From contig JANUWF010001783.1 in assembly GCA_026120185.1 (NCBI GenBank), positions 2,449,001 through 2,513,000 on the forward strand: a stretch of 64,000 bases of DNA. The letters run 5' to 3'. The number at the start of each line of letters is the position of its first letter. The stretch's first letter is position 1. The position numbers were made by a program, and so were the translations under genes. Below are positions 24,201-37,380 of this stretch, piece by piece. The notes below the pieces were generated by a model. That model had not been told where the DNA came from. It saw nothing but the letters and a program-made list of their open reading frames with translations, and ran no database searches. This DNA comes from Voacanga thouarsii (Eukaryota; Streptophyta; Magnoliopsida; Gentianales; Apocynaceae).

Positions 24201-27010
24201 CACAAATGAGAGGCTAAGAGTAATTTGAAGTACCTAACCCTAGGATGAAGGATGATGAAGCCAATACTCCTCCGTTAAATGCCTAACAAGGGGAAGAGTG
24301 GGATGAGCACTCTATTGGGGGATTCCAACAAACTTCTATAAGAGGGGGAAGATATAGTATGAGAGGAGAACGAGGTAGGGGTTAAGGAAGGAATGGTGAG
24401 AACAACCTAAGGGGGTTAGAAAGAGAGTTTGAGGGAGTTGATGAATGGTATAAGGGGGAATAAGTTGAAGCCTTTGGGGAACACAATAGAGGATGGGGCA
24501 ATAGAGCAGGAATGAGAGAAGGAAATGATGAGGATAGGGAGTTGAACCACATTAAATTGAAAGTGCCTACATTCTATGGCAAGAGTGACCCCGAAGCATA
24601 TTTCGAGTGGGAGAACAAAATGGAGATCTTTCTAGAAAGTTATACCTATAGTGAAAGGTCAAAGGTGAGGTTGGCTATCTTGGGATTTTCGGAGTATGCT
24701 TTGGTTTAGTGGGAGCAAGTTAGTGCACAAAGGAGATAAATGGGAGTAAAAACCGTGGCTAGTTAGAATTTATTGAAAGATATGATGAGGGCTAGTTTAA
24801 TACCATACCATTACTGCAATGATCTTTACCAAAGGCTCCAATCACACAAGTAAGGGAACAAGAGTATGGAAGATTACCATAAAGAGATGGAAGTAATATT
24901 GATGAGAGCTCAAATCAATGAGGATCCTAGGGCAACAAGGGCAAGGTTCTTGGGAGGATTAAATAGGAAAGTTGCCAATTTGGTAGAGTTGCACCCCTAC
25001 GGAGGATATGGTACATGCCGCTATGAAGATTGAAAGGTAATTAAAGAGGAGGGCATTGTTGGGTATTTCGGGCATGTATCATATACGGCGCAGCGGAAGA
25101 ATAAAATGAGATACCATCCTAGGACCTGCCTATGTGTGAAAAACAAGACATAAAGATAATAAAAGTAGCAGCTTTTACCTTTGTTTGATCGTCCGAAGAA
25201 CAAAAAATTCTTCCTCAAGTTGAGGCGCAATCCAGCAATCCTTTTGATCCAACTTTACGAGAGTGGAACGTCTAACCACTATAATCATAGTGTGTGATTA
25301 TCGCTAATAGTAATCCACACAGAGGAATACTCAAGCACCAAAATTTTCTGTGCTAGCAGAAAAAGATGGTGGCTAGGGCTGTTTTTGTTTTCAGTAAAAC
25401 GAACGAGAGAGAGATAGAGAAGATTGTGTGTCTTACTTACAACTAGGGTTTCATGTGTTCCATCATCATGTTACACGAAAATCTTTCTCTAAATAGACTC
25501 CAATCTCAGAATTCTAAAACAGTTAGAATTCCCTAATTGTAATTGGAAACATCAAGTTCTCACAATTACAACTTGGACAACAAATTATAACAAATTATAA
25601 TTTGTTCACAACAACTTCTCTTTTTCTCAATTAACCCCACTATGTTATCAAATAATATCTTGAGTATATGATCCTCTATTGTATGTGACATATTAGGTTT
25701 CCTAGTCAATTAGTAGAGAACATGAATTAAACCAAACGTCTTTGAGATTAATAATCTATAATTAATTAGAATTAATCCTATTAATTCTAATTAGGATTGG
25801 TTTATTAATTCATCAATTAATAAACTCATATTCTCCGATTATGAGCGGTATCTAGCAACACATCATGACCACCCAAAAGTCTAGGAAGTCAAGTGGCTTG
25901 ACATGAACCATTCAATAACAAACTTTAGTACAATTAACTCATTTCACCATACAATGTCTCATTCGGTTTGGAGAACGGAATTAGTGCCAACTCCCTCCAG
26001 AATCCTCCAGAATTAATTCTGGCCCGAATACAATAGTACTTGTACCAAGAACCCACTACTCTAGATGTGTATCAATTGGAACTGTTTCCAATACACAATT
26101 GCCTTGGCCAAGGACTTTCCGAGTAGTAATTCCTATAAGTGGCCGCGAGATATTCGCCCCTACTATTAGGAGTGGTGAATCTTTTATTGACCCACTCAAC
26201 TACTTTCGTTTACCTCATAATGTATCTAATATCCATCCCATAGGCGACCCTTGATTGAGCTCTGGAGATTGGAATTAAAGTACAAAGCTTAGCAAACAAA
26301 GTACCTTGGGATCTCAAGTCTAAGGATACTTACACGTTTGCTATATTGAGATTATATCACTGCCACTAAATAGTTATCCATGTGATTATCTTAAAGCTAG
26401 GTCATCTAATGAACTTGTTCTATTAACAAGCATCCATGTGTTAACTTTAAGTATCTCAATACTCACGGATATGAGAACCACCACCTGATCAAATCAGGAA
26501 GTCTAACACATGCTAGTCTTAACGCATTAATGATGTCTTGTCTCATTAATGCTATGACTATGGACTATTTAAGTACTAACACCATCCAATGTAGTAGGAA
26601 TCTCATACCATGATCTTTATCATGATTTCCTTAACACAGTGTTGTACTAGGGACTTTATCGAACAGTTATATTACTTAAAGTAAAAAAAAAAAAACTATA
26701 AGATAAATAATGCGTTTTATTAAAATAAAATGTGTCATATATAATGTACAAGTGATTGCCTCTAGAGCACAATACTAATAAGTATTTACTAGACCACCAC
26801 TTCCAAGTCCTAACACTACTAGCAAGATACCAATTAAGAAGGATGAAGCCCCTAAGCCATTCCAAAAGGACTTTAACAAACCTAGAGAGGATTGGAAACC
26901 TAGAGAAGGTTGGAACAAGGACAAGGAAAAAGCCATGGAGAGGCTATAAAGGAATAGGGATATCAAGTGTTTTAAGTGCCTTGGATATGGACATACTTCC
27001 CATGAGTGTT
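24201..27010 (+). pseudogene. gypsy gag remnant with CCHC zinc knuckle, split by a solo LTR
   Basis: Gag would form the particle that packages the element RNA. The retrotransposon gag core reads LKVPTFYGKSDPEAYFEWE (near 24551-24610). It continues to the insertion at 25057 with stops at, for example, TGG-to-TAG position 24707. The reading resumes at 26786 (FTRPPLPSPNTTSK). The knuckle CFKCLGYGHTSHEC (C-x2-C-x4-H-x4-C) is at about 26969-27010. Joining across 25057-26785 restores the frame, confirming that the solo LTR inserted here. An arginine-lysine-rich spacer lies before the knuckle. Confidence 0.9.
25057..26780 (-). repeat. solo copia LTR (1724 bp), minus strand, inside gypsy gag
   Basis: Starts TGTTGGGTAT and ends CTAATA (expected CTAACA) on the plus strand. 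It is the reverse complement of the LTR family at 2434-4166. The flanking bases GGCAT (25052-25056) and AGTAT (26781-26785) differ by a G-to-A and a C-to-T, i.e. a decayed duplication. No internal copia sequence remains, so this is a solo LTR left by recombination. Confidence 0.88.
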
Positions 27011-27630
27011 CAAGCAAGAGAACGATGTATACTAATCCCTATGGTGAGGTTTCTACTGAGGAAGAAGAAGAGGGAGAAAGGTACCAAGGAGACCAAGAGG
27101 GAAATGGGGAAGGGGAAAGTGATGAAGGGGAAGTTATTGGTCAAGAATACTTTTTGGTGGGAGTCACAAGAAGGTCATCGAATTCACAAGCCATTGAAGA
27201 ACAAGATCACCAACAAAGAGAGAATATTTTCTACACTAGGTGTTTATTCAACAAGACCCATTGTAGTGTCATTATGGATAGTGCAAGTTGCACTAACGTG
27301 ATTAGTGCAAACTTAGTTGAAGAATTAGACATGAAATGGATGAAACACCTCAAGCCCTACAAATTACAGTGGTTGAACGATAGCGGGGAATTGAGAGTAA
27401 ACAAATAAGTTTTGGTGTCTTTTGAGATAGGAAAGTACAATGATGATGTGCTATGTGATGTGGTACCCATGCAAGTGGGTCACTTGCTCCTAGGGAGGCC
27501 TTGGCAATACGATAGGTATGTAAAGCATGATGGGAGAAAGAATATTTATTTCCTACTCAATGAGGGAACTAAGTTTACCCTCACTCGCATAGCCTCTAAT
27601 AAGGTGAACAAAGATAAAAAAAAATCATGA
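27011..27630 (+). pseudogene. gypsy aspartic protease region
   Basis: After the zinc knuckle and an acidic linker (EEEEEGERYQGDQEG) comes the retropepsin motif IMDSASCTNVIS (near 27270-27305), with the catalytic D-S-A in place of the usual D-S/T-G. It is followed by LLLGRPWQYDRYV (near 27490), typical of plant gypsy proteases. A TAA at 27406-27408 breaks the frame. The stretch 27025-27408 is one of the longer open frames of the element. Confidence 0.88.
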
Positions 27631-27779
27631 AGGAGAAAGAAAAGAAGAAAGGAGTGCAAAATGTCAAACAAAAACAAGAAATTGAGAGGAAAGAAAAAGA
27701 GTTGAGAGAGAGGATGGACAAACAAGTACCTTTGACGATCAAGGATAGGAGTGAGTAAGGACAAGTGAGGGGAGGTAAA

Positions 27780-28181
27780 AGAAGAGTGAATTACTTTGCG
27801 AAAGAAAGTGAGGTCACAGAGGCTAGAGAAGCTAAGGAACCGGTTATTTTCCTTTTATGCAAAGGTTCTTATGTTTCTACTAATAATTCTACCTTGTCTT
27901 TTCCTAATGAAATTGCAACTATTCTTTAAAGGTTTAAAGACGTTTTTCTAAAGGAGGTGTCAGGAGGACTATCACCCATAAGAGGGATTGAGCATCAAAT
28001 CGACTTTGTGCCCGGAGCTATCATCCCCAACCGACCGGCATATAGAAGCAACCCGGAGGTGTCCAAGGAATTGCAAAAGTAAGTAGAGGCATTAATTGAG
28101 AAGGGACATGTGAGAGAGAGCCTTAGCCTATGTGCGGTTCTGGTTCTTTTGGTGCCCAAAAAGGATGGGACATGGCGTATG
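27780..28181 (+). pseudogene. gypsy reverse transcriptase, N-terminal piece
   Basis: Reads RFKDVFLKEVSGGLSPIRGIEH (split by a stop before it), then IEHQIDFVPGAIIPNRPAYR and [12 protein letters not shown], the conserved start of RT. It is cut at 28181 by the 4.3 kb LTR. The next RT codons (VDCHTINN) follow at 33999. Confidence 0.9.
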
Positions 28182-28432
28182 TGTGAAACCCCAGTCAAAA
28201 CTAACCTTAGAGTAAGGGGGTTGGGATGCATATCATATTTTATTTCATGATTAAATATATTTTTATATTATTTTTATGTGCTCTAGATTTGAGTTTTATT
28301 ATCTTGAAGTCTTGTTGATGAGTATTGTGTGAGAGGGGCAAAATGGTAATTTTTGCCCGAGGTGAAAATAGGGAAATAGCTTGTGGATTGAATAGAAAAT
28401 AATTTTTCTAGTGAAAATATCAACAAGAGTTT

Positions 28433-28500
28433 ATGTGGTTTAGTGGTTAGAGCCTTAGAATTAATTATGGAAGTCTAGGGTTCAAATTCCATCATGGAAG
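28433..28500 (+). other. tRNA-like module (A box and B box) in the long LTR
   Basis: TGGTTTAGTGG (28436-28446) resembles a Pol III A box (TRGCNNAGTGG). GGTTCAAATTCC (28479-28490) resembles a B box (GGTTCRANYCC). The spacing is as in tRNA genes. It does not fold as a full tRNA, so it is more like a tRNA-derived SINE head. The same module stands at 42986-43052 in copy 2. Confidence 0.6.
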
Positions 28501-29831
28501 CTTTAGCTTGATTAAATTTTATTTTTGCTTGGGGAAGAGTAATTTCGGCCTTATGAGCTAGGAGTAAGGTAGGGATGATGTTCTAAGAGAGACATGTTAG
28601 GAGCAACCTCATTCTACACCCTTACCTACTCAAATTTCCCAAAGGGAATTCATTTTTCCTTGATCTTTGATTTTTCCTTAATTTTCAACTCATTAGTTTG
28701 ATCAAGTGATTCTAGCCATTTTCTTTCCAGAAATTTCAGTAAAGTGTTGTGATCTTGTAGGATCAAAATGCCTTGGTAAAAGACTTCTTATGGTCTGAAA
28801 AATGTGGAAGAGTTATGGGAAGTTCCAAGAGGAAAAATCCCTCTAGTGAGTTTGCTGAAAATTCTCTCTAGCTAGTTCATCTTCTTTATTGGAATGAGCT
28901 GAAAATTTTCCAGCTTGTTGTGCCTTCAAAATGTTGAGTTTCTTAGCTAGCATTCCCTCTCAAATGCTGCCAGAAAAATGGTCTTTATGATCAGTTTGTA
29001 ATCTGAAATTCTTAGCCATTTTTGGACTGCTTAAAGCTGGAGCAAAAGCAGGAAAATTCCGGTACAAATCACAGCTTTGAAAGTCCAAAACCAAGCTGTT
29101 TTCTTCCAGATTTTGTTCAGTACATTAGCCATGTTTTTCCTCTATGAAGAAGGCTGGAAACCAGCCTTGAATACCCCTAAAATTTCTCTTCAAACTCTCT
29201 GCAAGTTGGCTGGGAATGGCAGCCGAAAATCTGCCGAGGAATTACTGTTCAGCGAAAAACTGTGCAGGAAAATTTTCCAGCCTTGTTTCCTATTTCTCTC
29301 CCAGCCGAAACACCAACCTTATTCTGCAAAAACCTTCCTTAATCCTCCAGTAATAGAGCTTCATTTTCCCCCTTAAGCTTCTACACGAAATCCAGCAATG
29401 GCTACTCGAAAATCCCTCCACCAAATCCCTACAATTTTGCTTGATTGGTTTCCAAAATTCCAGCCACCTTTGTTTAGCAACCTTCCATAATATATCACTC
29501 AATTGACCAGACTTATTCTTCATCATTGTGCACCTTAATTTCGGCCACCCTAAGCTACCTTAAACCAGCTTTATTTCCTCAGAAAAACTGCTCAACCAGT
29601 CGGCCATAGGAGACCTTCAAAGCTCTTCAATTATCAAGATATTCTAGAAATATTCAGTTTCTAAATTCACTTTCTAAAAATATTCTTCAAGGATTGTGAC
29701 AACTAACCTTCCATTTTTCCTTCCAAATTAGAGAAACAACTTCTTAAACCTTTCAGAAATTCGGCCAGCCTAATTCCCTCAGAATTTTCGGCAGCTACAC
29801 TACAATCTCTCAACTCCCTTCAATCTCCAAA

Positions 29832-29832
<1 letters not shown>

Positions 29833-29862
<30 letters not shown>

Positions 29863-29863
29863 T
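29833..29863. repeat. (AC)n microsatellite in the long LTR
   Basis: About 14 AC units. Copy 2 has only a short interrupted equivalent near 44390. Confidence 0.9.
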
Positions 29864-30135
29864 ACACCAAGAACACCTACTACTTTCTTTCACCTAATAC
29901 CCCTCCAAATCACTTCAAACCTTCACTAAAATCTCTAGATTTGACCTACTTACTGCTGTGAGTCCATCGACACCATTCTTAACATCAAACTCCTCAAATC
30001 ATCTTGCTACTTCGGATCAAAACCAGAAATTTCTGTGAAGGACAAGAACATCTTCAAGGTAAATTTACTCTATCAACTTCATCTTCTCCAAACTTGATCT
30101 CTAGTGAAAACCTATGTAAATAAACATACTAATGA

Positions 30136-30136
30136 T

Positions 30137-30177
<41 letters not shown>
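30136..30177. repeat. (CT)n microsatellite in the long LTR
   Basis: About 20 CT units, followed by CATGGCCGAAAT. The corresponding run in copy 2 is at 44647-44699. Confidence 0.93.
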
Positions 30178-30178
<1 letters not shown>

Positions 30179-30359
30179 GGCCGAAATCCCTCTCCCTTGG
30201 CCGGATGACTTCTTCTTCCATAATCATGCTCTCGCCATCTCCCTTGGACAAAGTTAGACATCTAGGAGTTGAGAACTACTCTAAACTTCTTCAAGGCATT
30301 CATCAACCAAGTAAGTACCTTCAATCTTCCTTTTTAAACTCTAGAGTCATGTCTCTAGG

Positions 30360-31797
30360 TGTTGGGGATATGCCCTAGAGTCAATTTGTACTTATACAAT
30401 TGTCATTATGTTTTATATAATAATATGAGGCTTTCCTTTCCATGAATAGTGAATTTTGTTTTGTTGGTCATCAAGTACGTGACTTGATAGTAAAACCCTA
30501 CAATGAATACAATGACTATTCTAAAACTGTCCCTGATCGATTATTATTATTGGAATAATAATAAATTAAGATTAGTATGTTTGTGACTTGATGGCTATGT
30601 TTTACTGGCCATGGATATTTGTGATATCGAGTCAAGACATAAATAAATGTTAGAGAACATTGTATTGGACATGACCCACTGTGAGAGTACTTCATGGAAT
30701 ATGTCATAAGTACTTTCTAGCCATAATAATATTGAAAGTCCTTCGACCTAAATTCATCATAGTTTCTTACTTGATAAATTCTATATTTTGACATTGTCTA
30801 AAGTTGTCTTTAACTAGATAATAAATTAGACTACTTGTTGGATATAAAATAAATCAATGAGAGGAATATGATTGATTGTGAAGGAATTTGTCCCTCTCAA
30901 TTATGGGAGAGATATCCATGGGCCCCTTGATAAGTTAGACTGTTAAAAAAATGCATGGCCGTGCTCAAATGTATCAATCTAAGATATTGATATCATTTGT
31001 TTGAACAGATCTACTATGAAATCAAGAAATAATTGATTAAGCTTAATAAGGATGACATGCTCAGTGCCTTATGCTTAATCTGGATATCGTGTGACAAAGG
31101 GACTAAATATAAAATTATGGTTTGGTTCAAAGAGATCACCGATCTTCATTTAACCTGGATAGTTATAATGTTTTGCTAGAAACCGCTTATAACTTGTGGG
31201 CCATTTAAATACGATTTAGGCACGTTGCCGGTGTTAAATGAACCTATAGGGTCACACAATAAGCGAACTTGTTAGGTTATTTTTCCGGTGACCGAGTTCG
31301 ATGAATACGGATGATATCCAGATTATAAGAATCTGACTCGGTAAAATAATTAGTTAAATTACCGAGATAATGGCAGAATCTTATCATATCAGTTTTAATT
31401 TAATTTGAATTTAAATTAGAATATGATAAGATATGATTAGGGTTGGACTCTAAGAGGTTCGAGGGTTTTTTAAGAAAACCCTAGTCGTCTTTCGATAGTC
31501 CAATTTTTTTCCGGTTGAGAACATTCGTGCCATTCTCTACCAGAGAAAGGAAAAAAAAACCTCTCAAACCCTAGGCGCTAGCACTCCCCGGGTATCGAGT
31601 GAGTTCGCGGTGTGTACCCGTAGAGGACGTTCGCATACTGCAGCGTCTGGTGATTGTTCGGGTCGAACGTACAACAGCGCAACCAGAATCGAAGGATTTC
31701 GATTACAGCAACCAGAGGTAACTCTTAATCGTTTACTTGGGTCCTCGGGAGGGATTCGTAGATGTTTTCCGCGTTTAGGAGTCCACGAATCCCAACA
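30360..31797 (+). repeat. solo copia-type LTR (1438 bp) inside the long LTR
   Basis: TGTTGGGGATATGCCC to ATCCCAACA, with perfect CTAGG duplications at 30355-30359 and 31798-31802. The ends are of copia type, related to but distinct from the 2434 family. No internal region is present. Confidence 0.93.
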
Positions 31798-33204
31798 CTA
31801 GGATGATGTTGTTAGAAGGTAGATGGCGATGGGATTTGAGTATGTATTGTTGTGATTGAAGCATGAGTATATGTATGATTGTGAAAGAGATGGGATTTAT
31901 GCATGGAAGGATTATATTGGTTGGTTGTATGTTGAATTGAGGTTTGATGCATGTCATAGGTAGTATTTGTGTCAAAACATGCTAGAGATTATGTCACCAT
32001 TGGTGAATAGGATTTTTATTCATGATGGATTGTTAAAGCCATGATCATATTTATGCTAGAAAATGTTAGATCATGTCTTGATATCGTTAGATCTATACTT
32101 ATATGCATGAGTTGGATGATTTGATGAATTGAAGGATTCTATATGTTCATGATTGTGGTTAGCCATAGAAATATGATCATGATCTAGTTGTTCCAAAGCT
32201 AATTTTTATTTCATGAATAAAATATTTCATAATGGGATCTTGCTAGTAATTTCCAAAAAAACCCTAGGAGGGGTAAATTTGGATTATTATATATAATAAG
32301 GATATTTTAGTCAAATAAATAATAGTTTTTGCTAGAAAAATAAAATATATAGATATTATATATAAAATGATAATATCAAATAAAGCCTTTTATGGAAATA
32401 ATTATAATTAGTAAAATATTTATTACTAAAAATTTAATTATTATCTTTTAATCAAAACCCATTAAAATTTTATTTATTATCTTTCAAGCAAGACTCATTA
32501 AATTTATTTTCAACTAATTTTAGTTATCAATTATTTTCTAACAACTAAATTATTAATAAATCATTACTTTACCTAATTCCACATAGGACTTTTCATCAAA
32601 TAAACTCTAAATTATTTTAGCAAGATTTAAACCTTCAACTTATTAGTACATATTTCCCAAACTCTAATTATTTTAATATCAAACTAGATTTATTTTATAA
32701 ACCCTTTTATTTATTATCGAGACTTAAAGCTTGGGACACTAGGGACATGATTGTAGTAAGTTGAGTTAGTTTATTTGTGAAAGTGAATCTTTAGCTTGAG
32801 TTTGATTGTGGTTTGTATTTACCCCATGCGGGGTTAGGTCAGCTGTTGGAGACCTTTGTTGTGAGCAAGGATCAGGTAAGCTCCTGCATGAAACCTGTTT
32901 GATGAAAAATGATTTTTTTTATGGCAAGCCAAATGTAGAGTGCATGGTCACTCATTTCTGTAAAGGCAATTGAGGATTAATTCCATTCTCATTTCAGTCA
33001 AATAAATTATTTGTAAATCAAGGGGCGGTTTTACTCAAAACCTAAAATTCTTTCTAAAACCAGTTTTGCCCCAAACTTTGAAAAACCTTAATTGCCATTT
33101 TCAAGTGGAACTATGTTTTGTTCATTTTTCCCAAGTGGGATACGTTACATTGAGTACTCAATAAGGGTAGGCTAGTAAAACTAGTTTTGAAGAGCAAGAG
33201 TGAG

Positions 33205-33233
33205 TCTTCTGGCAGGAGGCCACCTCCAGAAGA
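33205..33233. other. conserved hairpin in the long LTR
   Basis: TCTTCT pairs with AGAAGA and GGAGG with CCTCC around a CCA loop, with GGCA unpaired on one arm. The 29 bases are identical in copy 2 (46226-46254), in a region where the flanks differ. Confidence 0.6.
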
Positions 33234-33998
33234 TAAGCTCAACTTAGAGAAACGTCAGTACTACTTAGTCATGCCGGTCCGAGCTAGCAGTTTTTATTTC
33301 AGTCAAGTGATTGTGTTTTGTCGGAATGGACACCCAGTTGTTGTTTGGGTATAGAGAATGAGGAGTATCTTGCCCAGTAGGCCGATCACCTACTTTTGTC
33401 AGTTTGCACAAAGTGTGGCATTATGACCGGCGGTATGCATAAAGTGTGGCATGCTGACTATCTGGTTATGGGGCCCAACGTGTGGTAACCCGTAATCATT
33501 TTTTTTTCGAGTGGTTGATTTTATAAATTATGTATGGCTGGAAATGCCAAAACACCACTCTTGTTTTTTACTGATGTTTATTGCTTGCCAGTGAACTCTT
33601 ATAAAGAATTTTATACTTCGCATTCACGAACTGTTTTCACTGAACACCCAACGCACACACGGACTTACTGAGATTTCTGTCTTATCACCTTTTTACCATG
33701 ATTTTAGGTTGATCCTGCTGTGGGGATGAGTAGCTAGTGTTATCTGCCTTGGAAGAGAATGTTGTCTTTTAGTTTTATGTATTGCTTTGGGGAGTTGAGA
33801 GTGAATGATTTTATTTATGGATTTGTTTTTCTTTTGGGAATTCTTGGATTCATTCTAGGTTTTAATAAATTTTAAGTTAAAGTATTATTTTTATTCCGCT
33901 ATTTTATTTGTGTGACCTAGTTATAAAGACCCCTTGTCCTTTGGACGGGGCGACATCCCCGCCTTTGGAGGGCCTAGGTAGCGGGGTGTTACAGTATA

Positions 33999-36360
33999 TG
34001 TGTGGATTGTCACACTATCAACAACATCACGGTAAAGTAGTGCTATCCCATTCCTAGGCTAGATGACTTACTTGATGAGCTATTTAGTGTATCCATTTTC
34101 TCTAAAATTGATTTGTTACCACCAAATTAGAATAAGAGAAGGGGATGAATTGAAAAAGGCTTTTAAAACCAAACAAGGGTTGCATGAGTGGCTTGTCATG
34201 CCATTTTGGTTGTCTAATGCTCCTAGTACTTTCATGAAATTAATGCACCATGTTTTGAGGGAATTCATTGAAAAATTTATTGTTGTGTACTTAATGATAT
34301 ATTAATCTATAGCAAATCGTATGTGGATCATTTGAATCATGTTCAAAGTGTGCTTGTTACTCTCTGAATGGAGAGATTGTGAGCTAACCTTGAAAAGTGC
34401 TCTTTTTGTTTGGAGAGGATTATATTCCTTGGGTATGTTGTGAGTGCCAAAGGGATTGAGGTTGATGAGAGAAAAGTAAAAGCCATCCAAGATTGGCCCA
34501 CCCCCTACCACCATTACCCAAGTCTGTAGTTTCCATGGGCTAGCTAACTTCTATAGGAGGTTCATCTAAAATTTTAGTACCGTAGCGGCCCCTCTAACCA
34601 AAGTGGTAAAGAAGAAGGTGGGATTTAGGTGGGAGGAAGCCCAACAACAAACCTTTCAAACCCTAAAAGACAAATTGAACTAAGCTTTAATTCTTATTTT
34701 TCCTAACTTTGAGAAGGCATTTGAGATAAAGTGTGATGCAAGTAGGGTGGGAATAGGTGCGGTCTTGACCCAAGATAAAAAACCTATTGCATACTTTAGT
34801 GAGAAATTGTCCGGGGCGACCCTCAATTACTCTACCTATGACAAAAAGTTTTTTGCCTTAGTGAGGACCCTAGAATATTAGCAACACTACCTTTTGCCAA
34901 GAGAGTTTGTCATTCATACCGATCAGAAGACCCTTAAACACCTCAAAAGCAAAAAAAAAAAAAAAAAAAAAAAAATTAACAAGAGACATGCAAGGAGGAT
35001 GGAGTTCATTGGGACAATTCTATATGTTATTCAATACAAGAAGCGTAAGGAAAATTTGGTATCAGATGCACTATCTCGAAGGTATGCACTACTAAACTTT
35101 TTGAATGCTAAACTTCTTGATTTTGAACTTGTGAAGGAATTGTATGTTGATGATGAGGAGCTTGGGGATATTTTCCATTCTTGTGAGAAAAGTGCATTTA
35201 CTAAAAATTATAGGCATGATGGTTTCTTGTTTAGGGAGGCAAGGCTTTGTGTGTCAAATGGTTCTATTAGGGGATTGCTAGTTAGGGAGGCCTATAGTGG
35301 GGAAGTAATGAGGCATTTTGGTGTTGCGAAGACCTTAGGCATCCTTAAGGAACATTTCTTTTGGCAAAAAATAAGAAGAGATGTGGAGAGATTTTGTTCT
35401 CAATGCATTATTTGTAGGCGAGCTAATTTTAATTCTCTTCCACATGATTTTTATACTCCTTTGCCCATACCTAATATGTCTTAGGTTGATATTTCAATGG
35501 ACTTCATCTTAGGATTGCCTAGGTCCAAGAGGGGTAAGGATTCCATATTTGTGATTGTTGATCAATTTTCTAAAATGGCTCATTTTGTGGCTTGTTCCAA
35601 GACTAATAATGCATCCTATATTACAGATTTATTCTTTAAGGAAGTGGTGAGAATGCACTAGATTCCAAGGACTATTGTCTCAGATAGGGACACTAAATTC
35701 CTTAGCCACTTTTGGAGAGAATTATGTAACAAACTTAGTACTAATTTCTTGTTTTTTGTAGCTTGTCATCCTTAAATGGACAGACAAATAGAGGTAGTCA
35801 ACCGAACACTCACCTAACTCTTGCGGACCATAGTAAAAAAGAACTAGAAAAATTGGGAGCACTGCTTGCCACACATTGAGTTTGCTTACAATACGGCTAT
35901 CCACTCTACCACTTCTTATTCTTCTTTTGAAATTGTGTATGGTTTTAATCCTCTAACTCTTTTAGATTTAGTTCCCTTGCCTATAGGTAAATGGATGAAT
36001 CTCGATGGAGCTAAGAAGATAGAAATGATGAAGGCACTCCATGAGAAGGTGAAAGTGACCATTGCGAACCGAAATGAAAAAATTGCCCATAAGCGTAATC
36101 AAGGAAGGAAAAAGGTATTATTTGAGCCGGGTGATTGGGTATGGGTGCACCTTTGCAAGGAAAGATTTCCAATGCAACAACGAAGAAAACTAGATCTAGG
36201 GGGGATGGTCCATTTCAAGTTCTCGCCAAAGTTGGAGAAAACGCTTATAAGATAGATTTACCCAGTGAGTATCATGTTAACACCACTTTTAATGTTAGTG
36301 ATCTCTCTCCCTTTGATGTAAATGATGGTAATGATTCAAAGACGAATCCTTTCCAAGGAA
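33999..36360 (+). pseudogene. gypsy RT (rest), RNase H and integrase remnant
   Basis: RT resumes with VDCHTINN, followed by FSKIDL (near 34100) and a decayed catalytic loop near 34290. [14 protein letters not shown] (near 34430) precedes GLANFYRRFI (near 34540). RNase H shows [16 protein letters not shown] (near 34735), FALVRTLEY and HTDQKTLKHL. Then come the zinc-binding region (HFGVAKTLG to CSQCIIC, near 35310-35420), the integrase core ([20 protein letters not shown] near 35502, VSDRDTKF near 35680, EVVNRTL near 35800) and the GPF tail (near 36205). Stops and at least two frameshifts break it (for example 36135-36255). An A run at 34951-34973 is a polymerase-slippage site within RNase H. 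Confidence 0.92.
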
Positions 36361-36367
36361 AGGAAGA
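36356..36367 (+). other. polypurine tract of the gypsy element
   Basis: GGAAAGGAAGA runs up to the TG of the 3' LTR at 36368. A second purine run, GGAGGGGGAGG at about 36405, lies inside the LTR and could be mistaken for it. Confidence 0.75.
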
Positions 36368-37380
36368 TGATAAGATTCTGCTTCATCATGGAGGTCAACA
36401 TCAAGGAGGGGGAGGCGTGACCGTGCAAGGACAATGACCAATGACAAGATCTAGGGCCAAGAAGCTTCAAGATGAGTTTCAATTGGTCATAAAACCATGC
36501 CTGAGGATGAAAGAGGGTTGGAAGGTTGAGAAAGCTAGCCAAGAGCTCATTTTGATGACTATCCAAGAAGAACCCCAACAAGAATTCAAGCCGACAACAA
36601 AAACAGACAAAACTTAACCAAAGGTGGCCTTCCAGTGGACATCCAATGCCAGCTCAAGCATCCAAACCCGTGCCAGCTTCAACCTACACCAACGATGGCC
36701 CAAAGCAGTGCACAACCGACGCCGACTCAAGTGCCCTAGTTGGTGTCGGCTCCAGCCTGGGCAACCGACGGCTGCCTCGCGTTTTCTATGTTTTCTCCGA
36801 TTTTTTGAATTTTTAAATATTTTGTAAAGACCTATTAAGGCCTTAAATTGTATTTGAACCTCTAGGATTATGTATCTAGGGTTAGGGTAGTATAAATACA
36901 ACCTTTAGTGATTTGACAATACAATTCACACACTTTATTTAAATTTGAAAAGAGAATCTTGAGAAGCCCTAGCCTCGTTGTTCATATTGTTCAAGATCAT
37001 GCTTAAGGCTTAGTCCTCCTTATGAATGAGTCTATAAAATCTTTTGGATAATCCAATGTGGTTTTCTTCAATGGGTCTTAGTTGCTTTACTCTTCTAAGG
37101 TTTGTTTGAATTCCATTACTTGGGTGCCTATTTTCTCTATTCTTCTATTCTTGTTTGCTTTTGTTGCTTCAAGGATATTGGGGTGAGATTATAGCAGAAC
37201 TTTCGACTAGTCTTGAGGGTCTTTGAAGCCTAGTTCTTCAAGGGTTTGATAGAGGGTAAGTTGTTAGTTTACTTTCTCATTTTTGTCTCAACAAATTCAT
37301 TGTTTTGGTCTCTTTGGTTGAGTTGAACTCATAATCAACTAAACCACCCACAACACCAAGAAAAAGCCACTCAAGATCAT

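Larger units (their letters stand above)
28182..33993. repeat. very long solo LTR-like repeat, copy 1 (4369 bp without its own insertion)
   Basis: Bounded by TGTGAAACCCC and GGTGTTACA, flanked by GTATG (28177-28181) and GTATA (33994-33998). Excision restores the RT reading TWRMCVDCHTINN. A second copy with the same ends is at 42737-47063. There are no internal LTRs, primer site, purine tract or coding region, so it behaves as a solo LTR of a long-LTR gypsy family. Seen on the minus strand its end is TGTAACACCCC, a frequent plant LTR start, but the orientation is not settled. It includes a tRNA-like module (28433-28500), microsatellites and a hairpin. A solo copia-type LTR sits at 30360-31797. 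Confidence 0.85.

Noticed and set aside
28433..28500. A functional tRNA gene
   Set aside because: A and B boxes are present but the arms do not pair into a cloverleaf and no acceptor stem is seen; kept only as a tRNA-like module.
31610..31801. 63-residue frame in the solo LTR
   Set aside because: Falls inside the delimited LTR 30360-31797, runs over its end, and has no known relatives I can name.
36395..36412. GGAGGGGGAGG as the gypsy polypurine tract, with the LTR starting at TGACCGTG
   Set aside because: Similarity of the two LTRs continues upstream to TGATTAG/TGATAAG, so the tract at 36356-36367 is the boundary.
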